DNA of 64,000 nt from Nageia nagi (GCA_050084985.1 JBITNC010000001.1:125860001-125924000), one strand, 5' to 3'. Counted from the first letter of the stretch, positions 35,956 through 49,560 are shown. The notes: a model not told the origin generated them from the sequence alone. A program made the numbers and translations.

Positions 35956-38195
35956 TTTAGGGTTAAATATTTAAGGCTTAGGTTTTAGGGTTCAAGATAT
36001 AGGTTTAAGATTTATGGTTTAGAGTTTAGGATTTAGGGTATAGGGTTGAGCTTTAATGTTTAATGTTTAAGGTTAAATATTTAGGGTTTAAGGTATAAGG
36101 TATTAGGAATAGGGTTTAATAATTAAGGTTTAGGGTATATGGTATAATATTTAAGGTTAATATTTAATTTGATGTTTAGGTTAGATTTAGGGTTAGTGTT
36201 TAGGGTTCAAGATATAAGTTTAATATTTAGGCTTTAGGGTTTAAGGTTTTTGGTATAATGTTTAGGGTTTAGGGTATACTATTTTGAGTTAAAGTTTAAT
36301 TTTTAGGGTTTAAGGTATATGGTTTATGGTTTAGGATTTAGGGTTTAAAGTTTATGATTTAGGATTTAAGGTTAGAGAAGGTAGTAAATTTAATGTTTAA
36401 TATTTAAATTTAATGTATAATATTTAATGTTTCATTTTTAATGTATAATATATAAGGTATTAGAGTCTAGAGTTTAGGGTATAGGCCAATTTAGGGTTTA
36501 ATGTTTAGGGTTAAATATTTAGGATTTAAGGTATGTGATTTTTGGTATAGGATTTAGGGTTTAGAGTTTATGATTTAGAATTTAGGGTTAAAGAAGGGGG
36601 TATAATGATTAATATTTAGGGTTAAAGATTTAAGGTTTAGGATTTAGAGTTTAGGTATATGGTAAAATATATAAGATCTATAATACAAGAGTCTAAGGTT
36701 TAGGGTATATGCCAATTTAAGGTTTAATGTTTAATTTTAAGGGTTAAATATTTAGGGTTTAGGGTATTTGATTTTTAGTTTAGGGTTAAAGATTTAGTGT
36801 TTAGAGTTTGATGTTTAATGATCAATGTTAAAGATTTAGGGTTTAGAGTATATAATTTTTGGTTCAAGATTTAGGGTTTAAAGCTTACAATTTGGGATTT
36901 AGGGTTAAATAAGTGAGTATAATGTTTAATGTTTAGTTTTAAATATTTAAGGTTTAGGGTTTAGGTTGAAGATATAGTGGTTTAGGGTTTAGGGTTTAGT
37001 TTAGGGTTTAGGTGTTTAGAGTTTAGGGTTTAGGATTTTAGGTTTAGAGTATAGGATTTAAGGTTAGTGTTTAATGTTTAGGGTTAAATTATTTAGGGTT
37101 TATGGTTTAGGGTTTAAGTTATAATCTAGGGTTTAGGTTATACAATTTTGAGTTAAGATTTAATGTTTTGGATTTAGGGTATATGATTTATGTTTAGGAT
37201 TTAAAATTTAAATTTAAGATTTAAGGTTAAATAAGGGGGTATAATGTTTAATATTTAATATTTAATATTTAAGGTATAAAGTCTAGGGTTTGGGGTATAG
37301 GATGGTTTAAAGTTTAATGTTTAATAATTAGAGGTTAAAATTAAAGTTTAGGAAATTAATATTTAATTTTAGGGTTAAATTTAGGATTAATTTTTAAGAT
37401 TTAGGGTATATGATTTTTTGTTCAGGATTGAGGGTTTAGAGTTTATGATTTAGGATTTGGGGTTAAACATTGGGGCATAAAGTTTAATGTTTAGGTTTAA
37501 AGATTTAAGGTTTAGGTTTAGAGTTCAATATATAGGTTTAGTGTTTAGAGTTTAGGTTTTATGGTATATGGTATAAGGTATAAGATCTAAGGTGTAATAT
37601 TTATGGTTTAAGGTATAGGTTGTTTTAGGATTTAATATTTATGATTAACAATTTAGGATTCAAGGTATCTAATTTTTAGTTTAAGGTTAAAGATTTAGGG
37701 TTTATAGTTTAATATTTTTATATTTAGGGTAAAAAATTTAAGGTATAGGGTATATGATTTTTGGTTTAGGATTTAGGGTTCAATTTCATGATTTAGAATT
37801 TATGGTTAAATAAGAAGATATAATGTTTAATATTTAGGGTTAAATATTTAAGGTTTAAGATTTAGGGTTAAAGATATAGGTTTAGGTTTAGTTTAGGACG
37901 GTTTAGGTTAAGTAGGTTTAGGGTTTGATGTTTAGAATTTAAGGTTTAGGTATCAATATATGTGTTTAGCATTTAATGTTTAGAGTTTAGGGTTTAGAGT
38001 ATAAGGTATAATGTAGACAAGGGTTTATTATTTAGGGTTTAGAGTCTATGATTTACTAAGATTTAGGGTATAGGATTTATGATTAAAGATTTAGGATTTA
38101 AGGTTCAAGATATATGATTTAAGATTTATGATTAAAATTTAGGGTTTGGGATATTATGTTTAAAGGTTTAATATTTTGGGTTTAGAGTTAAGCAT
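35956..38195 (+). repeat. Degenerate TTTAGGG telomere-like array, block 2, right part
   Basis: Continuation of the array cut by element A: about 2.2 kb of TTTAGGG and its decayed forms. The best-preserved run is near 36960-37030. The G-rich strand is again the plus strand. It fades out at about 38195. Confidence 0.9.
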
Positions 38196-38453
38196 TTACA
38201 TGGTTATCTTTTTTAGAACTTTTACAAATGTGCATCAAGAAACCTATATGACTAATTACTTTATCATGCAATACGATGTGCTTATCTTTTTTTATAATTT
38301 CACAAATTGATTAAATATTATTAATTGGAATGGTGTGAAGAAAATATTTAAATTTTTTTAATTTTCCAAGAATTTATATTAGTAGAGCATTAAAATAACT
38401 TAGTATATAAAATTATATGTTGGGTTTACAATATATTATCATTGAGTCACATA
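38196..38453. other. Spacer between array and element C
   Basis: Ordinary AT-rich sequence. Nothing recognised. Confidence 0.5.
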
Positions 38454-38458
38454 ATAAT

Positions 38459-41400
38459 TATAATGACTTGCCCAATTACAATTATTAAGACTTGAATACC
38501 ATAAAGAATTTGAATGTGATTGAGATTTAATTATGGTATGAGATGAGTAATTTTGAGTAGAGATATGCATTATCTATGTCAATTTTATGTTAGCTTAGAG
38601 ATTTTACAACATATGTTATAGGTTGACTTGAGATGGGGAGTTAGGTTAAAGACTAAGGGACCAAGGGTGAGTTGGTTATGGGAGTGGATTGGTAAGAGTG
38701 AGGAAATGATTGGCATTGATTTGTTGATGGATATTAATACATTCATAAATCATATAGATGCATATTATAAATAGGATGCATAATACTTACTTACAATAAT
38801 GCCTTTGTATGTGGATGTGTATTGCACTAATAAATTTATCTTACAAGACGAAGGGTCACCATAGGTAAAAATGAGTGTTAAAAAAATTAATGTGCATTTT
38901 TTAAAAATTGATTGACAATTTGCAAGGAATATTTTAATTATTAGAATTCAAAATTTTCATCAAGAAATATTAGTAAAATGGAGTAAAATAAAAAGAAAAT
39001 AGGGGTTAGAAGGATTATTTTTCTTCTATTGATGGTTGCAAGGTTATTTTGACACCTTGTAAAAATAATTAAAATATATTCCCCACACAAATTGTTATCT
39101 TGTGGTAGGTGCAAAATGATTGATAAAAAACTTTCATTCCTTTATGAAAGGTATGGAATTATTTTTGGAAGATATAGGGTAGATGGCCCAAACCCTCTAA
39201 AAAAATAAAACCCATAAACCTCATGTATGGAGTATATGAATTGGATAAATAGTATTTATTTTGGATATATTCTAATACCCTTAAATATAAATATATGGGT
39301 AGGTAAACATTGGAAAAAAACTCTCATTTCCATCAAAAAGTGTTCTAAAAGGACATGAAGAAATATTCCCTCTCCTTTTGGATCTAGGTGCTCTCTTTTA
39401 CATTTTAGATATTAATGTTAAAATGCTTAGCTAAGTTTTGGAATTTATTTTTTATGTTGGAAGAAGTTATGATTATTTTAAAAATGTATGTCTTGTTATT
39501 ACATAAAATTTTTTAGCCTTACATTAAATCTATTTTGAGGAAGTATAATATTAGCAATTGTTTACTACCCTTACATGTGATTGGTTGTACATCTCTATCA
39601 TTTAACTATTAAAGCTACAATTATTTGTAAAAAGTTTTGAGATTTATTGATAAGTTTTGAATGAATTAAATTAATTATAAAGCTTGGGATTTTATTATTT
39701 TCTATTGAGTGGTACATTATAAAAAATATGCTATTTTTATTTACTTCCTCCTTTGCATGTGAATAGAAGGTACATTTTGTCTCTTGGCATTGGAAGGAGG
39801 GAATAAAACCATTTATTTTCAAATGATATAATTTGAGTCATGTGTGTCTAACTATGATAATTCATATCAATTAACACCTAGAATTCCATATAATATGAAC
39901 CATCCCTATTCATCACTAGTGTGCAAATGAATCAAGAAACTAGAAGAGTGAGCCTTACACTGCATTGCATAGAGGTTGGACTCACTACTCACTATACTAC
40001 TTAGTATAGCTTGCCACTCCATGTAATAGGAAGGTGGATCCCTTGAAAATATGATGTGAGTAGAAATGTTGTAATCTTGTAAGCTTGGTCGCATTGTTTC
40101 TTAGGTCTTGATAATCTCTTGATGTACATACAATGTAGATTAACACTGTGTACTCTCTCCCTCACCTAGTACACTCTAAATATGAATGAAAGTCTAAGTT
40201 ATTACTACACATATTCACTTCCTTTCTCCAAAAAGGAGAAAAATATTAGCTAATCCTCATATGGCCTTGAAGTGAACACAAAAATGATTTAGGGTAGATA
40301 AAGAAATGTACAAAACTATTTAAACACTTTGAGGTTATTTAGTGAACTCTTCCTTCCCCTTGTGAACACAAAATGCATTGTGTAGGTATGGAAGATTATG
40401 TAAGTAATCACATTTTATTTTGAAAGAGAAAGGGAAATCATTCAAATTTCTTGATATATGAGTCTTTTGTCTTGATATATATATACATACATACATACAT
40501 ACATATATATATATATATTTCTCTTTTGTTGAAATAAATCTTGGTATCTTCCTATGAGTGAGATCTCAATAATCAAATCTCAATGGTTAAAATGCAAAGT
40601 CAAGTATGAAAAATCATAGCCTAGGAAGGAAAATGAGATCTCTATAACCATGAAATATTCTTGAAGTTATGTAGGATTAGCCTAATGTTTGACCCACATT
40701 TTTAAACTATTATGCTTCCCCTTATGTTTTAAAAATTTATTTAATTCGTTAAATAATAATATGGAAATGATATGAAGATAATTATTGGAAGGTATAAATA
40801 TAATAAACACTTTACCTTGGTAAAATTGTAAAGTGACAAAAGAAATTAAAAGAATAAATTTTAGGAAAATATATGTATAATGTTCCCTTTTGAATTCATA
40901 TTTTATTCATTTACAAGGAATGATAAGAACCATTTTAATAGGGGATTTGAATTACTTTAAGAGAAGAGACAGGATAATCATGTTGAAAAAGAATTAATGG
41001 TACAATAGGTTCAAATTGCTTTCAAAATTGTACCTATTGATCTATATTCAATAATTATGGATTAAATGAGTCATGATGTTAACTTAAGACCAAGGAAGGG
41101 AGGTTATTCTAAGGGGAACATAAAACCTCTTAAGGTCCTTATAAAATAGTTTATGAGTTTATGAAAGTGTTTGTAATGCATTTAGAAAAAGTAACATTTA
41201 GTTAGAAGGTCATCTTGATCCTCAATGCTCACAAGCCTCTCCTAATACCCCTACCCAATGAACCTTGGATCCTTGAAGGAGATCAAAAGTGAGGAGATCA
41301 AACAACTATGACAAAAACATGAAGATGTATTGAATATATTATAAAAGATATCATGAAAGCACTCTTGTTAATTGTAAGGGAATCCTCTTGTAATTAATTA

Positions 41401-43143
41401 GGGTTACCCTAATTCATTGTAATCTAGTGCCATCATGTGATAAATGGATATAGAATTATACTATGAATGAAATTTTATGAGATATCACCTAGTATCTATG
41501 TGTAATTTTATTGGTGAAAATTCAAATTTGTACATGGTATATTACACCTTATGATATGTTCTTAATTATAAATTATTTAAATGATAAAGTAAGAACCCAA
41601 AATATAACCACATGAAGATAATTGTTGGGTAGTTCAAAGTAACAATTCCCTCTTAAACACATTAAGAATACAAGGGTAGAGGATGATACCATTTGTATAT
41701 AGATGAAAATTTAAAGTCAAAACATTCAAATATTATTATGTAAATTATGCATGATAATTTAAATTATTCTCTTACATGTAAAGCTACACATAATATTAGA
41801 TAATAAAATGTGAGTTCAAAATGTACACACCTAAGATAATTATCACACATTTTAAGGGTTCCTACCAATATGTACTAAATTAGGGTCTTAACATAAGTAA
41901 TCCAAGTTTCAAAGAGAAACTACCCTAATTTATAGTATTAGGAGTTTAAATTGTCAATGACTCACCTAAATTCTAGATGATATTAAAGAATATGATATGA
42001 CAATATAATCTCTCTTATGTCCTATAAAGATAATTGATCGATACAGGAAGCACATGTATATTCCTTGAGTATGGACCACTCTAGGCTACACTTCCTTGTT
42101 AGAAGTAGTTGAATTTAGTATTAACTCAAGGCTTGTTATTAGTCTATAGCATGTGAAACTTTTATAAACAAGTACTTTATGCATCGCATCAAGCATATGG
42201 GATAATTATAGTACTTTTAGATATTCTTAGTGACTTCCTAAATAAATTTGATTTGAAGCTTCTTACATATATCGATGAACTTATAATTTGAATGATGGTT
42301 TATTTACCATGATTTAGATTAACATATAATGTTTGATACAAGCATGAGACCTAAAAACCCTAATAACTACTCTACGATCAATTATTTCTAGAATCTAGAG
42401 GACATGGGTTATTTTATTTTATAACCTTGCTTAAAACTTATTAGACTATGCAAACCACTCAAAGGTATTATCCAATACTCATGGCTACCCAAGATATAGG
42501 TATGGAGATGCTATAATCATGGTGAGCCCAACCAATAGATATAGGTAGGTTAGTGTCTCATATCATTGATAGGGTCTCAAATGAGGGTAGTAGTTGATAA
42601 AACTATAGTTAACAAATGAGGCTAACTTAATAGTCATACTACTTATAGTTTAGCATATAGGAATATGATGACTGATCCATAGGTGATGACATTTACCTAC
42701 TCATAAGAAAGTTTTCCTATGATAAACTATCTACTCCTATTAGTCAAAAAGTTATCATTAGAAGAGGATGCATAACCTAGTGGATGTATGTTCTCTCAGG
42801 TGATATGGGCCCCAAGTAGGAAACCACTATGATATGACTAGGATGTTTGTTACATAGTTTGTGAGTAGAAATGGTGGGTTACTTATAAGTCATATCTCAA
42901 TAATATGAGCATTATGGGGTGAATAGTAGAAGCTATATGATTAGGGTCAGTTAATCCAAATTTGGCCAATCTTGCTATGTGGATGCTAACTAGATAATAT
43001 TATTGATATGCTCATATGGATCACTTAGTCCACTCATAGATCATTTGAGTGTTTAAACTAATAAAAAAATAGGTTTAAAATTTTAAGGTTTTTGATGAAG
43101 GGAATAGATGAAAATGGTATCAAGAAATAGGTGTTAGATTACA
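38459..43143 (+). repeat. 5' LTR of element C (4685 bp)
   Basis: Matches 53955-58968 from end to end. It starts TATAATGACTTGCCC where the 3' copy starts TGCAACGACTTGCCC; the three differences are all transitions of the C-to-T/G-to-A kind. It ends TTACA one base before the primer site. No coding frame was recognised in it. The frames at 39598-39822 and 39906-40094 are not preserved as open frames in the 3' copy. Confidence 0.92.
40475..40519 (+). repeat. Microsatellite in 5' LTR of C: (TA)n(CATA)n(TA)n
   Basis: About 45 bp. The partner site in the 3' LTR (55977-56119) is about 143 bp. Confidence 0.95.
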
Positions 43144-43144
43144 G

Positions 43145-43156
43145 TGGTATTAGAGA
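43145..43156 (+). other. Primer-binding site of element C (initiator tRNA-Met type)
   Basis: TGGTATTAGAGA one base after the LTR end. It differs from the common plant site TGGTATCAGAGC by C-to-T and a final change. Confidence 0.85.
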
Positions 43157-43499
43157 ATCAAGTTCAAAATCTCAAGCCTATGGTGCCATAACTCTTTTAT
43201 TATAAGAGTTTAGGAAGTCAAGATTAGTATACTTGAGCCTAATGAGAACACCATTTTGTGGAATCAAATTATGGAAATTCCAATATGTGTAAAACAAGAA
43301 GGAAAAATAGAAGGAATGTTAGGCATCAGAATGTAAGGAACAAAATAATGAGTAATGCTAATATAAGGGTTCCTAATAACAAAAATTAGAGTTCTATCGA
43401 TCATTCCCCTAGAAAAATGAAGGAAAAGAATCCATCAAAAGGTTACAAGATCAAGTGGAAAAACAATAAGAAGTTATAAACAACCTATTGAATTAATGG

Positions 43500-44330
43500 G
43501 CTAAACTTTCAAAAGAAGAATATGTTCTATAAAAATAAAGGCTTGAGGGAACATGACCAAATTTAGGAAAAAAATTGAATAAGAACTTGCATTAGACCTT
43601 AAGAAATCCCAAATCTTGAAGTTTAATGGTAAGCAAGAAGGTGATGAAGTTGAAATATGGTTAGAAGAAGCAAATACATACTTCTATTGAAGAACTTGTC
43701 TCTAAAAACCAAAAATATATGGGATACCAACAACTTTTAGGATATTGCACTAGAGTGGTGAAATGCTTACATGATTGAGCATGGGATCCAGTACCTAAAG
43801 TGGCCAAAAAGTTTTGTAGCATTTTGCAAAATATTCATTCCTTAAACATACTATTATAGAAAGTATGAAGAGTACTATACCTTGCAAAAAGGATCTATGA
43901 GTGTCCAAAGATATCATAAGAAATTTATTAGACCACTCAAATATGTTCTTGAATATAAGAACCATATGAAGGTTTATAGGTTTCTTGTTGGGTTAGATTC
44001 TAAGATCAAGATTGTGGTGAATATATTAAACCCCAAAATTCTTGAAGAAACATATGACCTATAAAAAAGGGAAGAAAGTAATCTAGGTATCAAGAAGACC
44101 TTTGTAAACTACAATCTTTCTTATGAAAAAGAAAAGAAAATATATCTAGAGAGTAAAAGTACAAAGCATCAACCATAGCAGATGAGCAACAAGAAGATCA
44201 AAAAATATAACCATGCCTATAGGGATAGAAATTTACCAAATTTTGATAAAATTTCATATGAGAATAAGAATAAGAAGAAAAAGAACATTAAAAAGACAAA
44301 ATATATCATTCTATAAGTAAAATTTTAACC
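43500..44330 (+). pseudogene. Gag of element C (broken)
   Basis: An open stretch at 43882-44064 reads MQKGSMSVQRYHKKF, then VYRFLVGLD. This is the gag pattern (M..GSMSV..Y...F..L) of chromovirus-type elements. Upstream, near 43590-43680, LEVWLEEANTY-like text can be followed across stops. Further on the region becomes Lys/Asn-rich. Confidence 0.75.
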
Positions 44331-44940
44331 TTGGGAATGGAACCCAAGGTTCTAGGAACCATAGTCAAGGATTCCTAGATCAAAGAGTCAATCAAAATGC
44401 ATCTAAGGACAAGCTTCCAAAATAGAATAATGGTCCTAGATATGGATGTTGGAATTATGGTGGAGCTCACTATGCCAATCAATTTCCCATGAAGATAGAT
44501 CAGTCTAAAGAACATCATATCTTTGTATCTACCAAATTGAAATAAACCAAAGGACAAGCCACACCTCTTCAAATCCTTAGTAAACTTTCTAACAAATTAT
44601 TTAGGGTTTTGATAGATTATGGTTCTACAATTAGTTTTATTTCAAATTTATTAGTTAAATACATGTGAAAGGCACCAAAATTTTTGGCAAATGGGTGGTA
44701 ATTATAGTTTATTTCTAGATTGAAATACCCTATTAGGTAATGTTTTAGGGATGTTGAAATAGAATTACCCAATGGATATATTGTGTGGGATTTGTATGTG
44801 GTTTCTCTAGCCTCTTATGATATTATTTTAGGTATGGATTAGCTGATGGAACATAAATCTCTAACTAAATTCCAAAAGAGATGGGTGGAATACACTAATG
44901 TATCATGTTGTATAGTGACAAAGGACCTTTTGAGCCTTAC
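44331..44940 (+). pseudogene. Zinc knuckle and protease of element C (broken)
   Basis: CWNYGGAHYANQFP near 44450-44490 is a decayed CCHC knuckle (CYNCGxxGHxxxxCP). LFRVLIDYGSTISFIS near 44600-44645 is the protease active site, usually LIDSGSTHSFIS, with the Ser after Asp changed to Tyr. The ILGMDW-type block follows near 44825 (IILGMD). Confidence 0.82.
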
Positions 44941-45189
44941 TTGATCACAACTATGGAAGTTAAAAGAAGCATAAAAAAAGAGAGATGATTTATCCAATCA
45001 AGGTTAAGGAAGTTGAACATGAGGATAAGGAGGTAGAAATGCTAAATAATACCTTATGCTAAAAGAATGCAAGTATGTATTCCTTGAATATCTACCAAGA
45101 TTACCCCCAAAATGAGAATTGGATTTCTCAATAGATTTAGTCCCTAGAGTAGAGTCTATTTCTAGAACCTTAGATAGAATGAACACTAT

Positions 45190-46370
45190 TAAGTAGGATT
45201 AAAAGATACAATTACAAGATTTACTAGAAAAAAGGTTGATAAAACCTAGTGTGTCACCATGGGGTGCTCCTATGTTATTTGTGAAGAACAAATATGATAC
45301 TCTGAGCTTTTGTATCAATTATAGGATATTGAATAAATTCACCATCAAAAAATAGGTATTGTCTACCTAGGAATTGATGATTTGTTTAACCAATTCAAGG
45401 ATGAACTATCTTCTCAAAGATATTTTTGAGATCATGATACCATGAAATGGGAATTAAAGGATTTAGACACTAATTAAATAGCTTTCAAAACTAGGTATGA
45501 ACACTACAAGTTTGTGGTATTACCTTTTGGGTTAACAATTGCTCCTACAACATTCATGAAATTGATGAATAATGTCTATCAGGAGTACCTGGATAAGTTT
45601 ATGCTAGTTTTTTTGGATGATGTCCTCATATATTTAAGAAATGACAAGGAGCATAATCATCATATAAGATTGGATCTAGATGAAGAAATTAGTTATATGG
45701 AAAGTTGTCAAAATGTGACTTCTTTGTTTCCCAAATTCAATATCTAGGCCATATTATTTCTACAGAAGGAATCTTAGTTCATCCAAAGAAAGTGATAGTA
45801 ATAATGAGTTGGAATGCACTAATAAATATGAATGAGTTAAGGAGTTTTAGGGGATTAGCCAAATAGCATCAAAGATTTGTTGAAGATTTTTCAAAAATAG
45901 CCAATCCCATCACTAGTACATAGAAAAAGAATAAGGTGTTCAAGTGAATAGAAAAATATGAAAAAGCTTTTGTAACCTTGAAAGAAAAGCTAACCATAGC
46001 ATCAATTTTCACTATCCTTGACCCACATTATGATTTTTTAGTATGTACATATGCTTTAGTAGAAGGTTTTGGTGGTTTGTTATCACAAAATGAAAAACAA
46101 AATAGCATTTGAATCCAAGAAACTAAGGACTCACAACTTATGATATTGAGTTGGTAACCATATTCCATGCTCTTAAGATGTGGAGACACTATATTCTATA
46201 AAATTCCTTCAAAATCAAAAAGGATCATCAAAGTTTGAAGTATTTGTTCACATAGGTGGATCTAAATGCTAGATAAAGATGATGGATTGAATTCCTAGTT
46301 GAATATGATTTTGAAATTGAATACATTAAAGTAAAGGAGAATAAGGTATTATATGCTCTAATTCATAGGA
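45190..46370 (+). pseudogene. Reverse transcriptase and RNase H of element C (broken)
   Basis: [19 protein letters not shown] near 45236-45290 opens the enzyme. The open stretch 45514-45747 has LPFGLTIAPTTFMKLMN and the FLDD box at 45610-45621, followed by LIYLRNDKEHNHH. RNase H is seen to about 46370, for example FRGLAKxHQRFVEDFS near 45850 and the DPHYDFLVCT block near 46020. Stops and frameshifts are frequent. Confidence 0.9.
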
Positions 46371-46539
46371 TACATATCAATGTCATGATAAGAAGTCAAT
46401 TTGATTTGTTTAACCAAGTGAAAGTCTTGGAGCAAGAAGACCCATATTGTAAATCTATTCAAGAGTTGATTTGGAATGGTACCCCATCATCCCAATATTT
46501 TACTAAAAATATGGAATTCTTTATTTTAATGATAGATTA

Positions 46540-47580
46540 GTGATCCTAGAGAAGGGAAATTTAATAAATTTAGTCATGAAAGAAGCCTATCATTCCTCAT
46601 ATGTAGCACATATGGGAGGTACAAAGATGAGAGAAGACCTAAAACAAAACTTTTATTAGTATGGCATGAAAAGGGATATAGAAAAATTTGTGGTAACATG
46701 TATTGAATGTTAGAAAGTAAAGCTATAACATTAGCATCTAGGTGGATATTTTTATCCACATTATCTCCTTATATAAAAATGGTAGGTAATTTTGATGAAT
46801 TTATTATTAGTTTGCCAAAAACTAGATTCCATCATGACTCAATTTTTTTAGTGGTTGATAGGTATACCAATGCAATTAATTTTATACTTGGAAACACCAC
46901 TGATGATTACCTTATAGTGGAAAATAAGTTTTCCCATGAAATTTTTAGATTGCATGGATTTCTTGAGGTGAACATATCAAATAGGGATTCAAAGTTCACC
47001 TCTGTATTTTGGAAATCATTGTACAAGGTATGGGAATAAAATTAAACATGAGTTTAGCATATCACCTAAAGACTTATGGACAAATTGAATTAGTGAATAG
47101 ATTTCTTGAGGATATGCTCATAATGTACTACATGGAGTAGAATACTAAATGGGAGGATTACCTCTACTTAGTGGAACTTTTCTATGATAATGGATACCAT
47201 TCATCTTTGGGAATGGCCCCTTTTAAGGCTCTTCATGAAAGGAGATGCAAGAATCCTCTATCTTGCAATAATTAGGAGGATCAGGTGATGATCTAGTAAA
47301 AAGTTAAAGCAAATAGAGGAGAAACGTAAGTCTATTTGATGAAAGCTCAAGGAAGGTATTGATCAATAAAATACCTATGTTAATCTTATGAGAAATCCTC
47401 TAGAATTTGGTAATCCTTTTAAAATAGTTGAGAAGAAGAGGCCATTTGCTTACAAAATTGCTTTGACACCAAGTTTGTCAAAAATGTATTATGTATTTCA
47501 TGTGTCTCTATTGAGAAAGTATGTTGTTGACCATTTTCATGTGTTGTATTATTTTGATTTATAGATGTCATATGCTCATG
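46540..47580 (+). pseudogene. Integrase of element C (Glu retained, otherwise broken)
   Basis: The zinc region near 46585-46715 shows AYHSSYVAHMGGTKMREDL and later CIEC. The open stretch 46707-47039 contains FIISLPKTRFHHDSIFLVVD and NISNRDSKFTSVFW, with the second catalytic Asp. GQIELVNRFLEDML follows, with Glu at 47087-47089. The C-terminal GPF-type region ends FHVSLLRKYVVDHFHVL near 47500-47545, a typical chromovirus phrase. Element D begins at 47592. Confidence 0.9.
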
Positions 47581-47591
47581 CTATTGAAGTA

Positions 47592-48317
47592 TGATCTATA
47601 ACTAGATGCTTATAGCATACTTGAATCCTCACTTACATATTCAAACAAAAATACATTCACCATTATGAGATGATAAAAATTACATATAAATTTGAAAATT
47701 GTATAATGTAAATCACAAACTAGCAATATCAAACACACAATAAGATTAACACAATGATTTACCTTGGTTCACCCAATGTGGGCTAATCTAGCATGGAATT
47801 GGAGCCTTCTCTTCTCATTATCTATGGACATTACAATATTACATGTATAGAGATATACTATCAACAGAATGGCAATATAATCTTCTACAATTATTATAAT
47901 TCCTACAGTAAGAAAAAAATACAATATCAAAACTACAATAATTCTAGAATGATTCTTGGTCTTCATTTAGACTATTACAATTATAAAATCCCAAAACTCT
48001 ACAATCCTCTCTCCATTGAGAATCAAAAATGAGATATGACATTAAATAAGCCTCCATAACACTCTAAAACATCATTCAAGGTACCTAAACCACTCAGTCT
48101 CCTAAAACACCTCTATCTCTTCAAATTACCCTACCCAAGTCATCAATGTGCATGTCATTAGCAACCTAAAATTAACAATTTGCATGTTGCTAATGGCCTA
48201 AAATTGAATGCCAAAAAACTTTAGATTTTAGTCTTTGATCTATCTCTAAGCACATATACCTCTGGAATGAGTATTGCTCCTAAAAATACAACTTGATACA
48301 TGATCTAATTTAGATCA
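47592..48317 (-). repeat. 3' LTR of element D (left copy)
   Basis: 726 bp, TGATCT...AGATCA. It aligns with 53000-53720 throughout, including GATGCTTATAGCATACTTG and the phrase CACCCAATGTGGGCTAATC. Confidence 0.9.
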
Positions 48318-48344
48318 CACCTCCCTAATGGAAAAACATTAGGT

Positions 48345-49560
48345 CCCATAAAATGCATAGATAAGGATACAACTCCCTAATTCTAGACCTTTCTATCCAC
48401 TTGGATTTATTAGGCTTCTATCCTTTCATTCCAACCAACCATAGCTCTATCTCACCTCTTCTTGTAGCATGAACCTTGTTTTGTAATATGGAATCCTTCT
48501 TGAGTTCATCCATAGTATTAGGAGGTAAGTCATCAAGAGAGGGAAAAATATGATATGAACCTGCTTCATCTTCAATCAACATATATAGCTTATACAATTT
48601 CAAATGGTCAATATTCACAATTGAATAAATGTTAATATATGCCAAAAGGTTCAATCTAAAAGCATTCTCACTTACTTGCTCCATAATCCCAAATGGTCCA
48701 TACCTTATAGGTTTCAACTTCTTGGCTAGTTTTGACAACCTCTACCTACTAAGATGCAACCAAACATGGTCTCCCACATGAAACTTATGGTCAACTCTAT
48801 GTTTTTCATGTCTCATATTGTACTTGGCTTGGCTTGTTTCAAGTTGCTCTTAGACTTTCAAATGAATTTGCTTAATCTTTTCAAAAAAAAATTTAGCTTA
48901 CTTTTCCTCTTCCTCAAGCAAATCTTCTTCATCCCTTTTCTACACAAACACACAATCAAAGGTGAAGGTGGTAAATAATGAAAACAAGTCTCAAAATGAT
49001 TCTTATTAATGGAATAATGAATTGCCCTATTGCATGCGTGTTGGATATATTCAAGATGTTCATCCCAAAACTTAGGATGTTTATCATAATAACCCCTTAA
49101 GAGCTAAATTACTATCCTATTCACCACCTTGGTTTTTCCATCCATTTGAGGATGAAAGTTAGTACTCCTCTTCAACCGTTTTGTCCATATTTTCCCACAA
49201 ACATGTCCCAAAATTACCTAAAAATCTACTATCTCTATCTGAAATAATAGAATTAGACAATCCAAAATGAACCCAAATATAAGAAAAGAATAAATTTGTA
49301 GCATATTATCTTGTTATAGTCTTTTTACATAGAATCAAAACATACATCTTGCTAAATATATCCACAAAAACAAACAAATAGTCATGACCATTCTTAGTCA
49401 TAAGAAATCCTCCCATATCCATTGATATACACTCCCATGGATGTGAAGGTACTGGAAGTGGATGATACAAATCTAATTTCCTATTACTTTGCCTGCTAGT
49501 GTAACACAAAGAATACCCCCTTATGTACTTGGCAACTTGATCTTGTATATTTGGCCAATA
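48345..49560 (-). pseudogene. Integrase and chromodomain remnant of element D
   Basis: On the minus strand the open stretch 49306-49509 has LPVPSHPWECISMDMGGFL and FVFVDIFSKM, the first catalytic Asp region. NFHPQMDGKTKVVNR follows near 49115-49160: the codon at 49128-49130 is AAG where Glu is expected. LLRGYYDKHPKFWDEHLEY is near 49055-49105. The frame at 48418-48738 carries KLKPIRYGPFGIMEQVSENA and then RRGEIELWLVGMKG, a chromodomain-like end (usual YLVKWKG). This suggests a chromovirus. Confidence 0.88.

Noticed and set aside
17905-38195. A true chromosome end
   Set aside because: The repeats are heavily mutated, embedded between other sequences and interrupted by retrotransposons, so the array is interstitial.
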